Notes: a model not told the origin generated them from the sequence alone. Positions 26,172-35,516 are shown, counted from the stretch's first letter. The stretch: DNA of 64,000 bases from Agarivorans gilvus (GCF_001420915.1 NZ_CP013021.1:2325001-2389000); one strand, 5' to 3'. Numbers and translations are program-made.

Positions 26172-27497
26172 ATGATCATATTAACCAATACCACTGCCGT
26201 ACAGTTCGAGCCCAGCTTGGTGAAGCAAGGCGTAGACATTGCCATAAATAAGGGCCTAATTGAGGAAGTGGGTAGCAACCTAGCCGCCAAATACCCCGAA
26301 GCCGATAAACACGACATGCGGGGGCAAATCGTGATGCCCGGCATCGTCTGTGCCCATAACCACTTTTACTCGGGCCTAGCCCGAGGCATCATGGCCGACA
26401 TTAAACCCAGCCCTGATTTTATCTCTACTCTAGAGAATTTATGGTGGCGCTTAGATCGCGCCTTAGATGAAGAAAGCCTGTATTACAGCGGCCTAATTTG
26501 CTCTTTAGAAGCGATAAAAAATGGCTGTACTTCGGTGATTGATCACCATGCCTCACCCAACTTTATTGAAGGCTCCTTAGATTGCCTAAAACAAGGCTTT
26601 TTAAAGGCTGGCCTGCGCGGCATGACCTGCTTTGAAACCACCGATCGCAACGGCGGTTTAGACGAGCTAGCCAAGGGCGTGGAAGAAAACATTCGGTTTG
26701 CGCAAAAAATTGACCAAGACAAGGCCGCCGGAACCGAACCCTACTTGGTAGAAGCCCACATTGGTGCTCACGCCGCCTTTACCGTGGCCAACGAAGGCCT
26801 AGCCATGCTCGGCGAAGCAGTTAAAGCCACTGGGCGAGGCTTGCATATTCATGTGGCGGAAGATGCCTACGACGTTTCACACAGTCATCATCATTACCAA
26901 CAAGACATCGTTGAGAGACTGGCCAGCTATGGTTTGATTAACGACAAAACCCTGTTAGCCCACGGCATTTTCCTGTCTGAGAATGACATCAAGCTGCTCA
27001 ATCAAGCCGACGGCTTTCTGGTGCATAACGCTCGCTCCAACATGAACAACCATGTGGGTTACAACCAACAGCTGAGCAAGTTTAATAATCTTGCCTTAGG
27101 CACCGATGGCATTGGCGCCGATATGTTTGAAGAGCTTAAGTTTGCCTTCTTTAAACATCGTGACGCCGGTGGCCCGCTATGGCCAGATAGTTTTCTTAAA
27201 AACCTATGGAACGGTAATCAATTACTGGCGAGAAACTTTGCCGCCAAGTTTGGCCGCTTAGAAAAAGGCTACAAGGCCGATCTAACAGTGCTGGACTACT
27301 ACAGCCCAACCCCATTGTTGGCCGACAACCTAGCCGGGCACTTTGCCTTTGGCATGAACTCCGGCAATGTTACTGGGGTAATGGTAGAAGGACGCTTTGT
27401 TTACCAAGACAGAGCCTTCCCCTTCGATGTGGCACCGATTTATGCCGAAGCCCAAAAGGCCGCGCAGGCCCTGTGGAAACGCATGGACGCGCTATAA
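26172..27497 (+). CDS. ssnA: SsnA: putative metal-dependent aminohydrolase
   Basis: 441 residues of the amidohydrolase superfamily, usual SsnA length. Metal-binding HNHFYSGLARG (about residue 60), HIGAHAAFTV, HIHVAED and the aspartate in GTDGIGADMFEELK are all visible. Relatives deaminate or dechlorinate purines, pyrimidines and triazines; SsnA itself has no proven reaction. It follows ygfK by 15 bases with AAGGAG before the ATG, the conserved ygfK-ssnA order, and ends at a convergent terminator shared with selD. Cytoplasmic. Confidence 0.92.
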   Translation: MIILTNTTAVQFEPSLVKQGVDIAINKGLIEEVGSNLAAKYPEADKHDMRGQIVMPGIVCAHNHFYSGLARGIMADIKPSPDFISTLENLWWRLDRALDEESLYYSGLICSLEAIKNGCTSVIDHHASPNFIEGSLDCLKQGFLKAGLRGMTCFETTDRNGGLDELAKGVEENIRFAQKIDQDKAAGTEPYLVEAHIGAHAAFTVANEGLAMLGEAVKATGRGLHIHVAEDAYDVSHSHHHYQQDIVERLASYGLINDKTLLAHGIFLSENDIKLLNQADGFLVHNARSNMNNHVGYNQQLSKFNNLALGTDGIGADMFEELKFAFFKHRDAGGPLWPDSFLKNLWNGNQLLARNFAAKFGRLEKGYKADLTVLDYYSPTPLLADNLAGHFAFGMNSGNVTGVMVEGRFVYQDRAFPFDVAPIYAEAQKAAQALWKRMDAL

Positions 27498-27514
27498 GCC
27501 ATTCTTAATAAAAA

Positions 27515-27534
27515 GGCGCTGCTCATGCAGCGCC
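27515..27534 (-). terminator. Terminator between ssnA and selD
   Basis: GGCGCTGC-TCAT-GCAGCGCC, with a T-rich tract following on the minus strand. It serves selD and possibly ssnA read-through. Confidence 0.75.
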
Positions 27535-27552
27535 AGCTCGTTTCAGCGTCAG

Positions 27553-28590
27553 TTAAATCACCCTGATTAAATAATCCTCATTGGCGGGTAGCAGCTCACC
27601 AACCGCCTGTAAGGCTATACCGTGTTGCTGCGCCAAGCGCTGCACTTGCTCACCCTCACCCGCGGCCACCGCAATCAACAATCCACCCGAGGTTTGCGGA
27701 TCACACAGGATGGCTTTTTGCTGCTCACTAAGCGGCGCTATTTTATGGCCATAACTAGCAAAGTTTCGCTGGGTACCACCGGGCACACAGCCCATTTCCA
27801 CGTAGCCATTCACGCCAGGCAAGCTGGGCACCTTGTCAAACCACAGCTCAGCGCTAACTTGGCTGCCTTCGCAAATTTCGCTTAGATGGCCTAACAGGCC
27901 AAAACCGGTAACATCGGTCATGGCTTTAACACAAGCCAGCTCGGCAAACTCGGCACCAATGTTATTTAGCTTACACATCCAGTCGCGTGCCAAACCTTGA
28001 TGCTCAGCAGCCAGCTTGGCTTTTTTTTCGGCGGTGGTTAATACCCCAATCCCCAGCGGTTTGGTCAAATACAGTTCACAGCCCACTTCCGCCCGAGAAT
28101 TACGTTTCACCTTGGCGCTATCAATCACCCCAGTCACCGCTAAACCAAAGATGGGTTCCGGTGAGTCAATCGAGTGACCGCCAGCCAGAGAAATACCGAC
28201 TTCATGGCACACCGAGCGTCCGCCCTCTATCACTTGTTGGGCCACCTCTGCAGGTAGTTTATCCACCGGCCAACCCAAAATCGCAATCGCCATAATCGGT
28301 TTAGCGCCCATGGCATAAATATCGCTGATGGCATTGGTGGCGGCGATGCGACCAAAATCAAAAGGGTCATCCACTATCGGCATGAAGAAATCGGTGGTAC
28401 TGACCACCGCCGTACCATTGCCCAAGTCGTAAACGGCGGCATCGTCTTTAGATTCATTGCCCACCAGCAAGTGCGGATCGTTAAAGGTAGCACCGCTGGA
28501 TTTTAATATCTTATCAAGCACTTGGGGTGAGATTTTACAACCACAGCCAGCTCCATGGCTGTACTGAGTTAAGCGGATCGGCTGTTCCAT
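27553..28590 (-). CDS. selD: Selenide, water dikinase (selenophosphate synthase)
   Basis: 345 residues from the ATG at 28590. A TTG 18 bases upstream is in frame but less likely, because family proteins start close to IRLTQYSHGAGCGCK. The catalytic Cys16 and Lys19 lie in that motif, so this is a cysteine form, not a selenocysteine form. The ATP-binding core DDAAVYDLGNGTAVVSTTDF and GGHSIDSPEP follow. It makes selenophosphate from selenide and ATP. No selA, selB or tRNA-Sec gene is in the window. The neighbours xdhD, yqeB and yqeC make it likely that its product feeds the labile selenium cofactor of molybdenum hydroxylases; whether it also serves selenoproteins cannot be told here. Confidence 0.95.
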   Translation of the reverse strand: MEQPIRLTQYSHGAGCGCKISPQVLDKILKSSGATFNDPHLLVGNESKDDAAVYDLGNGTAVVSTTDFFMPIVDDPFDFGRIAATNAISDIYAMGAKPIMAIAILGWPVDKLPAEVAQQVIEGGRSVCHEVGISLAGGHSIDSPEPIFGLAVTGVIDSAKVKRNSRAEVGCELYLTKPLGIGVLTTAEKKAKLAAEHQGLARDWMCKLNNIGAEFAELACVKAMTDVTGFGLLGHLSEICEGSQVSAELWFDKVPSLPGVNGYVEMGCVPGGTQRNFASYGHKIAPLSEQQKAILCDPQTSGGLLIAVAAGEGEQVQRLAQQHGIALQAVGELLPANEDYLIRVI

Positions 28591-28904
28591 TTGAGACTCG
28601 TTTTCCAAAATAAGCTAAGCCTGAAAGTAGCACGGCTAGAGCAAGCAGAAAAGACCATTGGTACAAAATTTTCAAACAAGACCATTGAGAAAAATAAATA
28701 ACAAAATTCTATTGTATTTTTGAAAATTAATTTTTAGTATCAATGTAAGTGGTAAATAGGTTTTACTTATTCTCTTTAGCAAGAGTAAAACAGCCAGCCA
28801 TTAGCGACTAAATCAAAGGATGGTTAATCTCCCAGTTTAACTGTGGTTATTAGGCACATTGCTTGCTTTGTCAGTACACAAAGAAGTTACAGAGAAGCAT
28901 TAAG
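28591..28904. other. Divergent control region selD / xdhD
   Basis: About 310 bases, very AT-rich at 28680-28790. It holds a direct repeat CAAGACCATTGAGA / AAGACCATTGGTA (around 28650 and 28677) and the xdhD sigma-54 promoter. No gene is seen. Confidence 0.5.
28851..28868 (+). promoter_or_regulatory. Probable sigma-54 promoter of xdhD
   Basis: TAGGCACATTGCTTGCTT has GG (28853-28854) and GC (28865-28866) exactly 12 bases apart and the GCAC and TTGCT words of the consensus, with A in place of T before GG. It lies 40 bases before the xdhD ATG. Confidence 0.6.
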
Positions 28905-31502
28905 ATGATAGATGTAATCATAAACAACACAGCATACAGCATCGACGACAGCCTACCGATTACGCTGATGGACTACCTGCGCGATGAATTAGGCCTAAAG
29001 TCGGTAAAAGACGGCTGTAACCAAGGCGCTTGTGGCACCTGTACCGTTATCATTGATGGGGTAGCGCAACGCTCCTGCAGCCAGCTCTCTTCGCTAGAAG
29101 ATGACATTGAGATTGTCACCATCGAGGGGCTCAGCGAGCGAGAAAAAGACGTTTATGATTTTGCCTTTGCCGAAGCCGGCGCGGTGCAATGTGGTTTTTG
29201 CATCCCCGGAATGGTGCTAAGTAGCAAAGCCCTACTCGATAAAAACCTTCAACCCAGCGACGATGAAATTAAACATGCGCTGCGCCGCAATATTTGTCGC
29301 TGCACCGGTTATGTGAAGATCATCGAAGCAGTACACCTTGCCGCGCGTTATTTTCGAGAAGATTTTGCTATTCCCGAACAACACTGCGATGGCAAGTTAG
29401 ACAGTAATCTACATCGCGTAGATGCTCGGGAAAAAACCCTAGGCTACGGCGAATACGTAGACGACATGACCCTGCCCAACATGCTGCATGGTAAGGCCTT
29501 AAGAACCCCAGCCCCGCGAGCGCGCATCATCAAAATTGATATTGAAAAAGCTCAGCAGCATCCCGATGCCGTCTGTGTCCTCACCGCTGCCGACATTCCC
29601 GGTGACAATAAACACGGCCACTTGGTACAAGACTGGGACAGCTTGATTGCCGAGGGTGATATCACTCGTTATGTGGGTGATGCCCTAGCCTTGGTCGCCA
29701 GTAAAAATCCGCTTTCCTTAAACGCGATTTTGCAATTGATTGAAGTGGAATATGAAGAATTAGAGCCGCTCACCAGCCCCGCCGAGGCAATGCTGCCAGA
29801 CGCACCGAAAATTCATCCCGGCGGCAATATTCTGTGTAATGAAAAGCTAGTGCGTGGCGATGCCGAAACGGCGATCAACAATGCCGCCCATGTGGTGACT
29901 CAGCACTATTCCACACCGTTTACCGAACATGCCTTCATGGAGCCAGAGTGCGCCATCGCATTGATCGAAAACCAAGATGTGCTGCTGTATACCGGCGCTC
30001 AAGGGATTTACGACGACCAACACGAAGTGTCGCGTATTCTCGGCATTGGTGAAGAGCGAGTGCGCGTGCACAGCAAGTTAGTGGGCGGTGGCTTTGGCGG
30101 TAAAGAAGACATGAGCGTGCAGCATCATGCGGCGCTACTGGCTTGGCACAGCAAACAACCAGTGAAGGTGAAGCTGACTCGCCAAGAAAGCATTATGATC
30201 CACCCCAAACGCCATGCCATGGAAATCGAAATGACCACCGCCTGTGACGAAACCGGCAAATTGGTGGGCATGCAAGCCAAGATTATCTCCGATACCGGCG
30301 CTTACGCCTCGCTGGGTGGCCCAGTATTACAACGCGCCTGTACCCATGCTGCAGGGCCTTATAGCTTTAAAGACGTAGCGGTATACGGCACCGCCGTTTA
30401 TACCAATAACCCTCCGGGTGGCGCCTTCCGTGGTTTTGGGGTGTCGCAAGTGGCGTTTGCCCTTGAATCTAACATCAATCTATTAGCCGAAAAAGTTGGC
30501 CTATCGCCCTGGGAAATCCGCCATCTTAATGCGGTAAGACCGGGGCAGGCGCTACCCAATGGCCAAATTGCCGACCAAAGCACCGGCCTGGTGGAATGCC
30601 TAGAAGCGCTGAAAGAAGTTTACCAATCTAGCCCTCGCGCTGGCATCGCCGTGTCCTTTAAAAACAGCGGTTTGGGCGTGGGCATTCCCGACCATGGCCG
30701 CGCTATTTTATCGGTGGAAGCAGGCAAGGTGCACGTTCGCACCAGCGCCGCTTGTATTGGCCAAGGCGTAGCCACGGTGGCGGTACACATAGTGTGTGAG
30801 GTCACCGATTTAAGCCCTGAGGCTATAGTGGTAGAGGCACCAGATACCGCCAGAACCCCTAACTCCGGCACCACTACTGCTTCACGACAAACGGTATTCA
30901 CCGGTGAAGCAATACGCCGAGCGGCGCAGAGCCTACAACAGGCGCTAGCCGCTGAAGCGACGCTCAGCGATTTAAACGGGCAGGAATTTTACGGCGAATA
31001 CGCCAGCGATACCGATCCGATCAACAGTGATAAGCCCAACCCCGTCAGTCACGTAGCCTATGGTTACGCGGCCCAAGTGGTGCTATTAGACGAGCAAGGC
31101 AAAGTAGAGAAAGTCGCCGCCGCCTATGACCTAGGCAAGGTGATTAACCGCAAGTCTGCCGAAGGGCAAATCGAAGGCGGCATCGTGATGGGGCTAGGTT
31201 ATGCCCTCACCGAGGATTACCCCCTCGTTAAAGCGGTGCCGAAGACCAACTACAAGGGTTTGAAGTTATTCAAAGCCACCGATATTCCACAGATTGAAAC
31301 CATGATTGTTGAACGCGAATTTGATCCAGAGGTCGCGCTTGGCGCTAAAGGTGTGGGGGAATTGGCAACCATTCCTACCGCACCCGCAACTCAAGGGGCT
31401 TATTACGCCTTGGACGGCAAATTTAGAACCAAGCTACCGCTGGAGGCAACCGCCTATTCGCCGAAACCGAAGAAAAAACCGACACGGAGAGTTAGAAGAT
31501 GA
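28905..31502 (+). CDS. xdhD: XdhD-type molybdenum hydroxylase, Fe-S and Mo domains fused
   Basis: 865 residues from the ATG at 28905; an upstream GTG-like extension lacks family sequence. Residues 1-160 hold two [2Fe-2S] clusters: Cys38/43/46/58 (plant type) and Cys96/99/131/133 (CGFC...CRCTG). The rest is the molybdopterin domain, with GGGFGGKEDMSVQHHAALL, GGAFRGFGVSQVAFALE and the catalytic glutamate in GAKGVGELATIPTAPAT. The FAD domain of classical xanthine dehydrogenase is missing, as in E. coli XdhD; electrons must leave through another partner. It is probably selenium-dependent because SelD, YqeB and YqeC are encoded nearby. The substrate is probably a purine, but this is inferred. It overlaps the next gene by four bases (ATGA). 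Confidence 0.92.
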   Translation: MIDVIINNTAYSIDDSLPITLMDYLRDELGLKSVKDGCNQGACGTCTVIIDGVAQRSCSQLSSLEDDIEIVTIEGLSEREKDVYDFAFAEAGAVQCGFCIPGMVLSSKALLDKNLQPSDDEIKHALRRNICRCTGYVKIIEAVHLAARYFREDFAIPEQHCDGKLDSNLHRVDAREKTLGYGEYVDDMTLPNMLHGKALRTPAPRARIIKIDIEKAQQHPDAVCVLTAADIPGDNKHGHLVQDWDSLIAEGDITRYVGDALALVASKNPLSLNAILQLIEVEYEELEPLTSPAEAMLPDAPKIHPGGNILCNEKLVRGDAETAINNAAHVVTQHYSTPFTEHAFMEPECAIALIENQDVLLYTGAQGIYDDQHEVSRILGIGEERVRVHSKLVGGGFGGKEDMSVQHHAALLAWHSKQPVKVKLTRQESIMIHPKRHAMEIEMTTACDETGKLVGMQAKIISDTGAYASLGGPVLQRACTHAAGPYSFKDVAVYGTAVYTNNPPGGAFRGFGVSQVAFALESNINLLAEKVGLSPWEIRHLNAVRPGQALPNGQIADQSTGLVECLEALKEVYQSSPRAGIAVSFKNSGLGVGIPDHGRAILSVEAGKVHVRTSAACIGQGVATVAVHIVCEVTDLSPEAIVVEAPDTARTPNSGTTTASRQTVFTGEAIRRAAQSLQQALAAEATLSDLNGQEFYGEYASDTDPINSDKPNPVSHVAYGYAAQVVLLDEQGKVEKVAAAYDLGKVINRKSAEGQIEGGIVMGLGYALTEDYPLVKAVPKTNYKGLKLFKATDIPQIETMIVEREFDPEVALGAKGVGELATIPTAPATQGAYYALDGKFRTKLPLEATAYSPKPKKKPTRRVRR

Positions 31503-32914
31503 CCCAAAGCACAGAAGAGCGCGTCGCCGGCTCTGAGATAATCTACGGATTAAACGATAAACCGGCACCCACCACCTCGTTTTTAGCCGCCCTGCAACAC
31601 TTGCTGGCGATCTTTATTGGCATTATGACACCGCCGCTGATCATTGGTGGCGCGCTACAACTGCCACCCGATATGAAGGCCTACATTATTAGCATGGCGC
31701 TGTTTGTTTCAGGCATCGCCACCTTCATTCAGGTGAAAAAATTCGGCCCCATTGGCTCGGGCCTATTAAGCATTCAAGGTACCAGCTTTACCTTTTTAAG
31801 CCTGTCGATTGGCATTGGCCTATCGGTGAAAGCCGCCGGCGGTTCGCCAGAACAAGCACTGGGTACCATTTTTGGTGTCGCGCTGATCTGTTCACCCATG
31901 GAAATGATCTTCAGCCGCTTTGTTCCAGCCCTGAAAAAAGTGATTACCCCCTTGGTCAGTGGCATCGTAGTTACCCTGATTGGCTTATCGCTGATCCGCG
32001 TAGCGGTCACCGACATCGGTGGCGGCCAGTGGTTACTAAGCAATAAACCCGAGTTATACGCTAGCCCTACCAACTTACTGTTGGCAGCCCTAGTGATTGT
32101 TACCATCATTGTGTTAAACCGCAGCCGCAACCAATGGCTACGCATGGGCGCCATCGCCATTGCGTTAATATTGGGCTACTGCGTGGCTGCTGCACTGGGC
32201 TTGGTACAATTTGCTAAGTTAGGTGGCATGGACGTATTTACCGCCCCCGTTCCCTTCAAGTTTGGTTTTTATATCTCATGGGAACACGTACTGCCCATGG
32301 CTCTGCTCTACCTCATCACCACCGTAGAATCGATGGGCGATTTAACCGCGACCTCCATGGTTTCGGGCGAGCCGGTTGAAGGCGAAACCTACATGAAACG
32401 CATCTCTGGCGGCATACTCGGTGACGGCATTAACTCGGCGCTGGCCGCAGTATTTAACTCCTTCCCTAATACCACCTTCAGCCAAAACAACGGGGTGATT
32501 CAAATGACCGGTGTGGCCAGCCGCCACGTAGGTTTTTGGATTTCTGGTTTATTGGTGATATTTGGCCTATTCCCAGTGATCGGCGGCTTGATTTCCCTCA
32601 TTCCTAATTCGGTATTAGGCGGCGCCACGGTGATCATGTTTGGTACGGTAGCGGCAGCGGGCATTCGCATCATCGCCAGCAGCGTAATTGACCGTCGCGG
32701 CATGTTGATCATGGCCATCTCGCTAGCCATGGGCCTTGGCGTGGTATTCCGCCCAGAAATTTTGGCCGGCTTCCCCGACGTGATTAAACAAATCTTCGGT
32801 TCGGCGATTACCACCGGTGGTTTAACGGCCATCTTCTTAAACGTGGTACTACCTCAAAGCTTGCGCGAGCAAAAGGTAGAAACCAGCCAAGACCCTTTAA
32901 GTGTTAAACACTAG
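31499..32914 (+). CDS. NCS2-family xanthine/uric acid/uracil permease
   Basis: 471 residues with about 12-14 membrane segments. NCS2 motifs are clear: the first-helix LQHLLAIFIGIMTPPLIIGG, SGLLSIQGTSFTFLSL, the substrate-site glutamate in VESMGDLTATSMVSGEP, and NSFPNTTFSQNNGVIQMTGVASR. The QNNGVIQMTGVASR form is typical of xanthine and uric acid carriers rather than uracil carriers. It imports a purine with protons across the inner membrane. The ATG overlaps the xdhD stop, so transport and oxidation are translationally linked. It ends at a terminator at 32993. Confidence 0.9.
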   Translation: MTQSTEERVAGSEIIYGLNDKPAPTTSFLAALQHLLAIFIGIMTPPLIIGGALQLPPDMKAYIISMALFVSGIATFIQVKKFGPIGSGLLSIQGTSFTFLSLSIGIGLSVKAAGGSPEQALGTIFGVALICSPMEMIFSRFVPALKKVITPLVSGIVVTLIGLSLIRVAVTDIGGGQWLLSNKPELYASPTNLLLAALVIVTIIVLNRSRNQWLRMGAIAIALILGYCVAAALGLVQFAKLGGMDVFTAPVPFKFGFYISWEHVLPMALLYLITTVESMGDLTATSMVSGEPVEGETYMKRISGGILGDGINSALAAVFNSFPNTTFSQNNGVIQMTGVASRHVGFWISGLLVIFGLFPVIGGLISLIPNSVLGGATVIMFGTVAAAGIRIIASSVIDRRGMLIMAISLAMGLGVVFRPEILAGFPDVIKQIFGSAITTGGLTAIFLNVVLPQSLREQKVETSQDPLSVKH

Positions 32915-32992
32915 TCGCGCCAGCGACTAAGCAAAGCCTCCCCAATCAAAGCAGAGAGTGGAGGCCAGAAAGTCTAGGCAGAATGCAAACAA

Positions 32993-33026
32993 AGGCTGCT
33001 CATATACGAGTAGCCTTTTTGTTTTT
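32993..33026 (+). terminator. Terminator of the xdhD-permease operon
   Basis: Arms AGGCTGCTC / GAGTAGCCT with a 6-base loop are followed by TTTTTGTTTTT. Confidence 0.85.
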
Positions 33027-33110
33027 AGAGCAGTGAGATAAGCAGCAGGGCAAATTAGCCAACGCAGGGGGAATAGCCATTTAACGTCATACCTATAAAC
33101 GGCTTAGGGT

Positions 33111-33135
33111 TTGAGCTTTAGCCTCGGTTAACGAG
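33111..33135. repeat. Array boundary repeat, copy 1
   Basis: A 25-base word starting TTGAGCTTTAGCC and ending GGTTAACGAG. It recurs identically at 36725-36749 and, for 22 bases, at 40599-40620, always in the same orientation and within a longer similar stretch (CTTAGG before, AAGGTGT after). The three copies bracket two 3.6-3.9 kb units of the toxin-like array. Confidence 0.75.
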
Positions 33136-33172
33136 TAAAAAAGGTGTAATTTTTTAAATGGTATTTGTCTTA

Positions 33173-33513
33173 TTACCATGATAAAAAACCAGATCTTTGC
33201 CCTAAAGCAATAAATAGACCCAATGAAATCATGCAAATATTAAGTAACATTGACCTAATCATATAACTTCTAAATAAATCACCTTCTTTAGTAAATAAAT
33301 CATCACCAACTAAGCAATAATCTTTTTTATATACATAAATAAAAATCTAAGCTGTTGATTGTCAAACAAAGCTCTACCATTACTTTTAAACTTACAATCA
33401 GATTCTACAATCCTCTTGTAGAATAATAGCGACATTCTCATGTGCTTAAAAGAATTTGATACATTGACGATAAATAAACCACACAAAACAAAAAACAATA
33501 TTACCAATATCAT
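33173..33513 (-). pseudogene. Small membrane protein, possible immunity gene, split by an A-run frameshift
   Basis: The frame from the ATG at 33513 encodes a membrane segment (MILVILFFVLCGLFIV) and a basic loop up to KK near 33325, then meets a TAG. The next frame continues sensibly as DYCLVGDDLFTKEGDLF, a second membrane segment (LLNICMISLGLFIAL) and a TAA at 33173. The switch is at an A6 run (plus T6, 33323-33328). One extra base, or a -1 slip on A-AAA-AAG, would join them into a ~113-residue two-TM protein. I do not recognise the family. It sits 30 bases after a toxin-like gene end, as the immunity-type genes of this array do. Confidence 0.5.
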
Positions 33514-33542
33514 TTATTTTACCAAATCTATCTCATTTATTA

Positions 33543-33653
33543 CCAAGTATAAACGGTAGTCACACCAGCTCCAAGCCCGCTCTCGGCACCTAATCTAGCG
33601 CCACGTTTTACTAGATATTGAGCAAAGTGGTCAGAGTCGTCTATTTGGATTCT
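33543..33653 (-). pseudogene. 3' remnant of a different toxin-like gene
   Basis: On the minus strand a short frame reads QIDDSDHFAQYLVKRG, then GAESGLGAGVTTVYTW and TAA at 33543. It has no start of its own and overlaps the stop of the immunity-like gene to its right in another frame. Its glycine-rich end is unlike the other C-termini of the array, so it appears to be the tail of another module type left by recombination. The QIDDS-x-HF-x-QYL start recurs at 38043-38085. Confidence 0.4.
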
Positions 33654-34194
33654 CTATTAGCAAGCAGCTTGGCAATTTGGGCGGGTTCGCCGGGATATCC
33701 GTACCTAGCTAATTTATCTACTTCTGGGTCATTACACAAACTAAAGTCTTTTACCCAAGCATCAATGGTTGCAGAGCCAATTAACAATGTGAAAGGAGGA
33801 CAGGGTTGGTAACCTTCTCGCCTAGCGATATTTTCTTTTTGAGATCTTTCAATATGTCGTCCTGGAAATATAAACAAAAAACTAGTAATTATTGCGACGA
33901 CAAAAACTTTAGTTGATAAATGTTTGAGTGACCGAGTTTGTTTTCCTTTCCTGAGACAAACAAACTGCCATAGCATGAATATCGCTCCAGCTAGCCCAAC
34001 TATCCCCCTGCGATAAACACACAATATTCAACATTGATATAGATAACAGGATAATGTTTGTTCAATTGCTGACTAAATGCCCCAAACCTATTAAACACAT
34101 TATTACCAAATAACGCTTCAAAGAAAGGTATTAAGAGAATAGTGAACAATAAAAAGCCTAAGAAAGACTTTTTTGTAGTCATTGGTGTTTTCAT
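33641..34194 (-). pseudogene. Immunity-like 3-TM membrane protein, frameshifted copy (F)
   Basis: The frames 34194-34000 and 34024-33641 join into a ~181-residue protein of the same family as the intact copy at 34373-34918. The break is at a C5 run (34004-34008); one more base gives ...FIAGGIVGLAGAIFMLWQF. The C-terminal 60 residues (GYQPCPPFTLL; WVKDFSLCNDPEVDKLARYG) are nearly identical to the other copies, and its last ~150 bases are almost the same DNA as in the copy at 38072. Predicted topology: three membrane helices with a periplasmic tail holding two cysteines. Confidence 0.6.
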
Positions 34195-34201
34195 CGATTC
34201 T

Positions 34202-34345
34202 CTAAAAAAAGTGTTGGGTTGAATTGTTCATACTAGTGTTCCCTTTCAGACAGCATCTTCGTGTTAATTAAGAGGTAACGAGTCCCTTTAATCAATGTTC
34301 CCAGTTTATGGTTACCCTTAAAACTAATGCAATTTTCGGCCTATG
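34202..34345 (-). pseudogene. Internally deleted toxin-like remnant
   Basis: The right part (about 34248-34345) matches the DNA of the toxin-like genes around FKGNHKLRTLIKGTRYLSTN. The left part encodes only the last residues SMNNSTQHFF before TAG at 34202, matching the family C-terminus (SDMNNSPYNFF, NSMKSSVFSFF). The middle is gone and the frame is broken. It is the leftover toxin partner of the copy-F membrane gene. Confidence 0.6.
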
Positions 34346-34372
34346 GCTTGGCGAGCAAGTTGGTTCAAGTTG

Positions 34373-34918
34373 TTATTTAGGGTCTCTATTAGCAAGTACC
34401 TTGGCAATTTGGGCGGGTTCGCCGGGATATCCGTATCTAGCTAATTTATCGACTTCTGGGTCGTTACATAGACTAAAGTCTTTTACCCAAGCGTCAATGG
34501 TTGCGGAGCCAATTAACAATGTGAAAGGTGGACAAGGTTGGTAACCATATTGCTCAGCAATTTTTTCAATACGGGATTTTTCTATATGTCTCCCCGGTAG
34601 TACAAACGCTACGCTAACAATAACGACTAATATGAAAACTCTAACGGAACGATGTTTTGCAGTTAATGCAAGGTTATTCTTCTTTAAGCATATATATTGC
34701 CACAGCATTAAAATAGAACACGCCAACGTACAAATAGCTCCCGCAATCAAAAAGCAGTAACTAACATCCAAATAGATTACTGGATACTGACCACTAATCT
34801 GAGTACTAAATTCACTCAACATATTCGAGTAAAATAGGGCCAGAGTGAATATGTTAAAAAGAATAAAGAAGGCTAAGCAGGCCAAAAGTGCCGTTTTAGG
34901 TGTGTGTTTTTTTATCAT
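34373..34918 (-). CDS. Immunity-like 3-TM membrane protein, intact copy (E)
   Basis: 181 residues. Membrane helices lie at about 9-31, 52-77 and 91-108. With a lysine-rich cytoplasmic N-terminus this puts the last ~70 residues in the periplasm. That tail carries two conserved cysteines (Cys129 in GYQPCPPF, Cys151 in FSLCNDPE), which could form a disulfide, and the strongly conserved DPEVDKLARYGYPGEPAQIAK. The family is not one I can name; topology and the GYxxCP...LC pattern faintly recall DUF1240. Its conserved tail and variable N-terminal half mirror the variable C-termini of the toxin-like genes, so an immunity role is inferred. No toxin gene lies directly upstream; it follows copy D by 50 bases. 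Confidence 0.65.
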   Translation of the reverse strand: MIKKHTPKTALLACLAFFILFNIFTLALFYSNMLSEFSTQISGQYPVIYLDVSYCFLIAGAICTLACSILMLWQYICLKKNNLALTAKHRSVRVFILVVIVSVAFVLPGRHIEKSRIEKIAEQYGYQPCPPFTLLIGSATIDAWVKDFSLCNDPEVDKLARYGYPGEPAQIAKVLANRDPK

Positions 34919-34967
34919 TTTGGAAATTAGCTTATAGGAACAATAACGCAGTTTTTCGGAAAATCAT

Positions 34968-35516
34968 TTATTTCATCAGTTCTCTATCAGCAAGCATCTT
35001 GGCAATCTTGGCAGGCTCGTCTGGATAGCCGTATCTAGCTAACTTATCTACCTCGGGATCATGACAAAGACTAAAATCATTAACCCAAACATTTATTGAA
35101 GTCTTACCAAATAGTAAGGTGAATTCAGGACAAGATTTGTATTCACGATCTGATACTAATTTTTCTACTCGCCACTTCTCAAAAGCTTTACCAGGAAACG
35201 CTATTAATGTGCTAGCTAGCATCAATATAGTTAAAACCTTTATGCTTCTTGCGAACTTACCTACGCTTTTATTTTTTAGTTCTATAGATTTCAAGGCTGC
35301 AGCCAAGATAAAATTAGCTAAAACAAAAATACCCGCTAATATGTAACAGTAACCAACATCTATGTAAATTACTGGGTATTTCATCGACAATTGATTTGTA
35401 ACTTTCGATAACAACTTTCCATCAACAATAATAAAAGTTAACATTGGTACCGAAAGAGTCGCAATGCAAATTGTTAGATAAAGTAGTCGAATTTTTTTCT
35501 TAACCGGATCCGTCAT
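34968..35516 (-). CDS. Immunity-like 3-TM membrane protein, divergent copy (D), paired with the intact toxin-like gene
   Basis: 182 residues with the same layout as copy E, but the most divergent of the set: the tail reads YKSCPEFTLLFGKTSINVWV then NDFSLCHDPEVDKLARYGYP. Three membrane helices (about 11-31, 52-74 and 90-108) precede it. It starts 15 bases after the stop of the only intact toxin-like gene, with GGTGAGAG before the ATG. Divergence of exactly this copy, next to a toxin-like gene with its own C-terminus, fits a cognate pair. Function remains inference. Confidence 0.65.
   Translation of the reverse strand: MTDPVKKKIRLLYLTICIATLSVPMLTFIIVDGKLLSKVTNQLSMKYPVIYIDVGYCYILAGIFVLANFILAAALKSIELKNKSVGKFARSIKVLTILMLASTLIAFPGKAFEKWRVEKLVSDREYKSCPEFTLLFGKTSINVWVNDFSLCHDPEVDKLARYGYPDEPAKIAKMLADRELMK

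Noticed and set aside
27553..31502. In-frame selenocysteine TGA in selD or xdhD
   Set aside because: Both frames run through without internal stops, and SelD has cysteine at the catalytic position.
33310..33513. -1 slippery heptamer taken as sign of an insertion-sequence transposase
   Set aside because: The joined product is a small two-helix membrane protein with no transposase motif and no terminal repeats.
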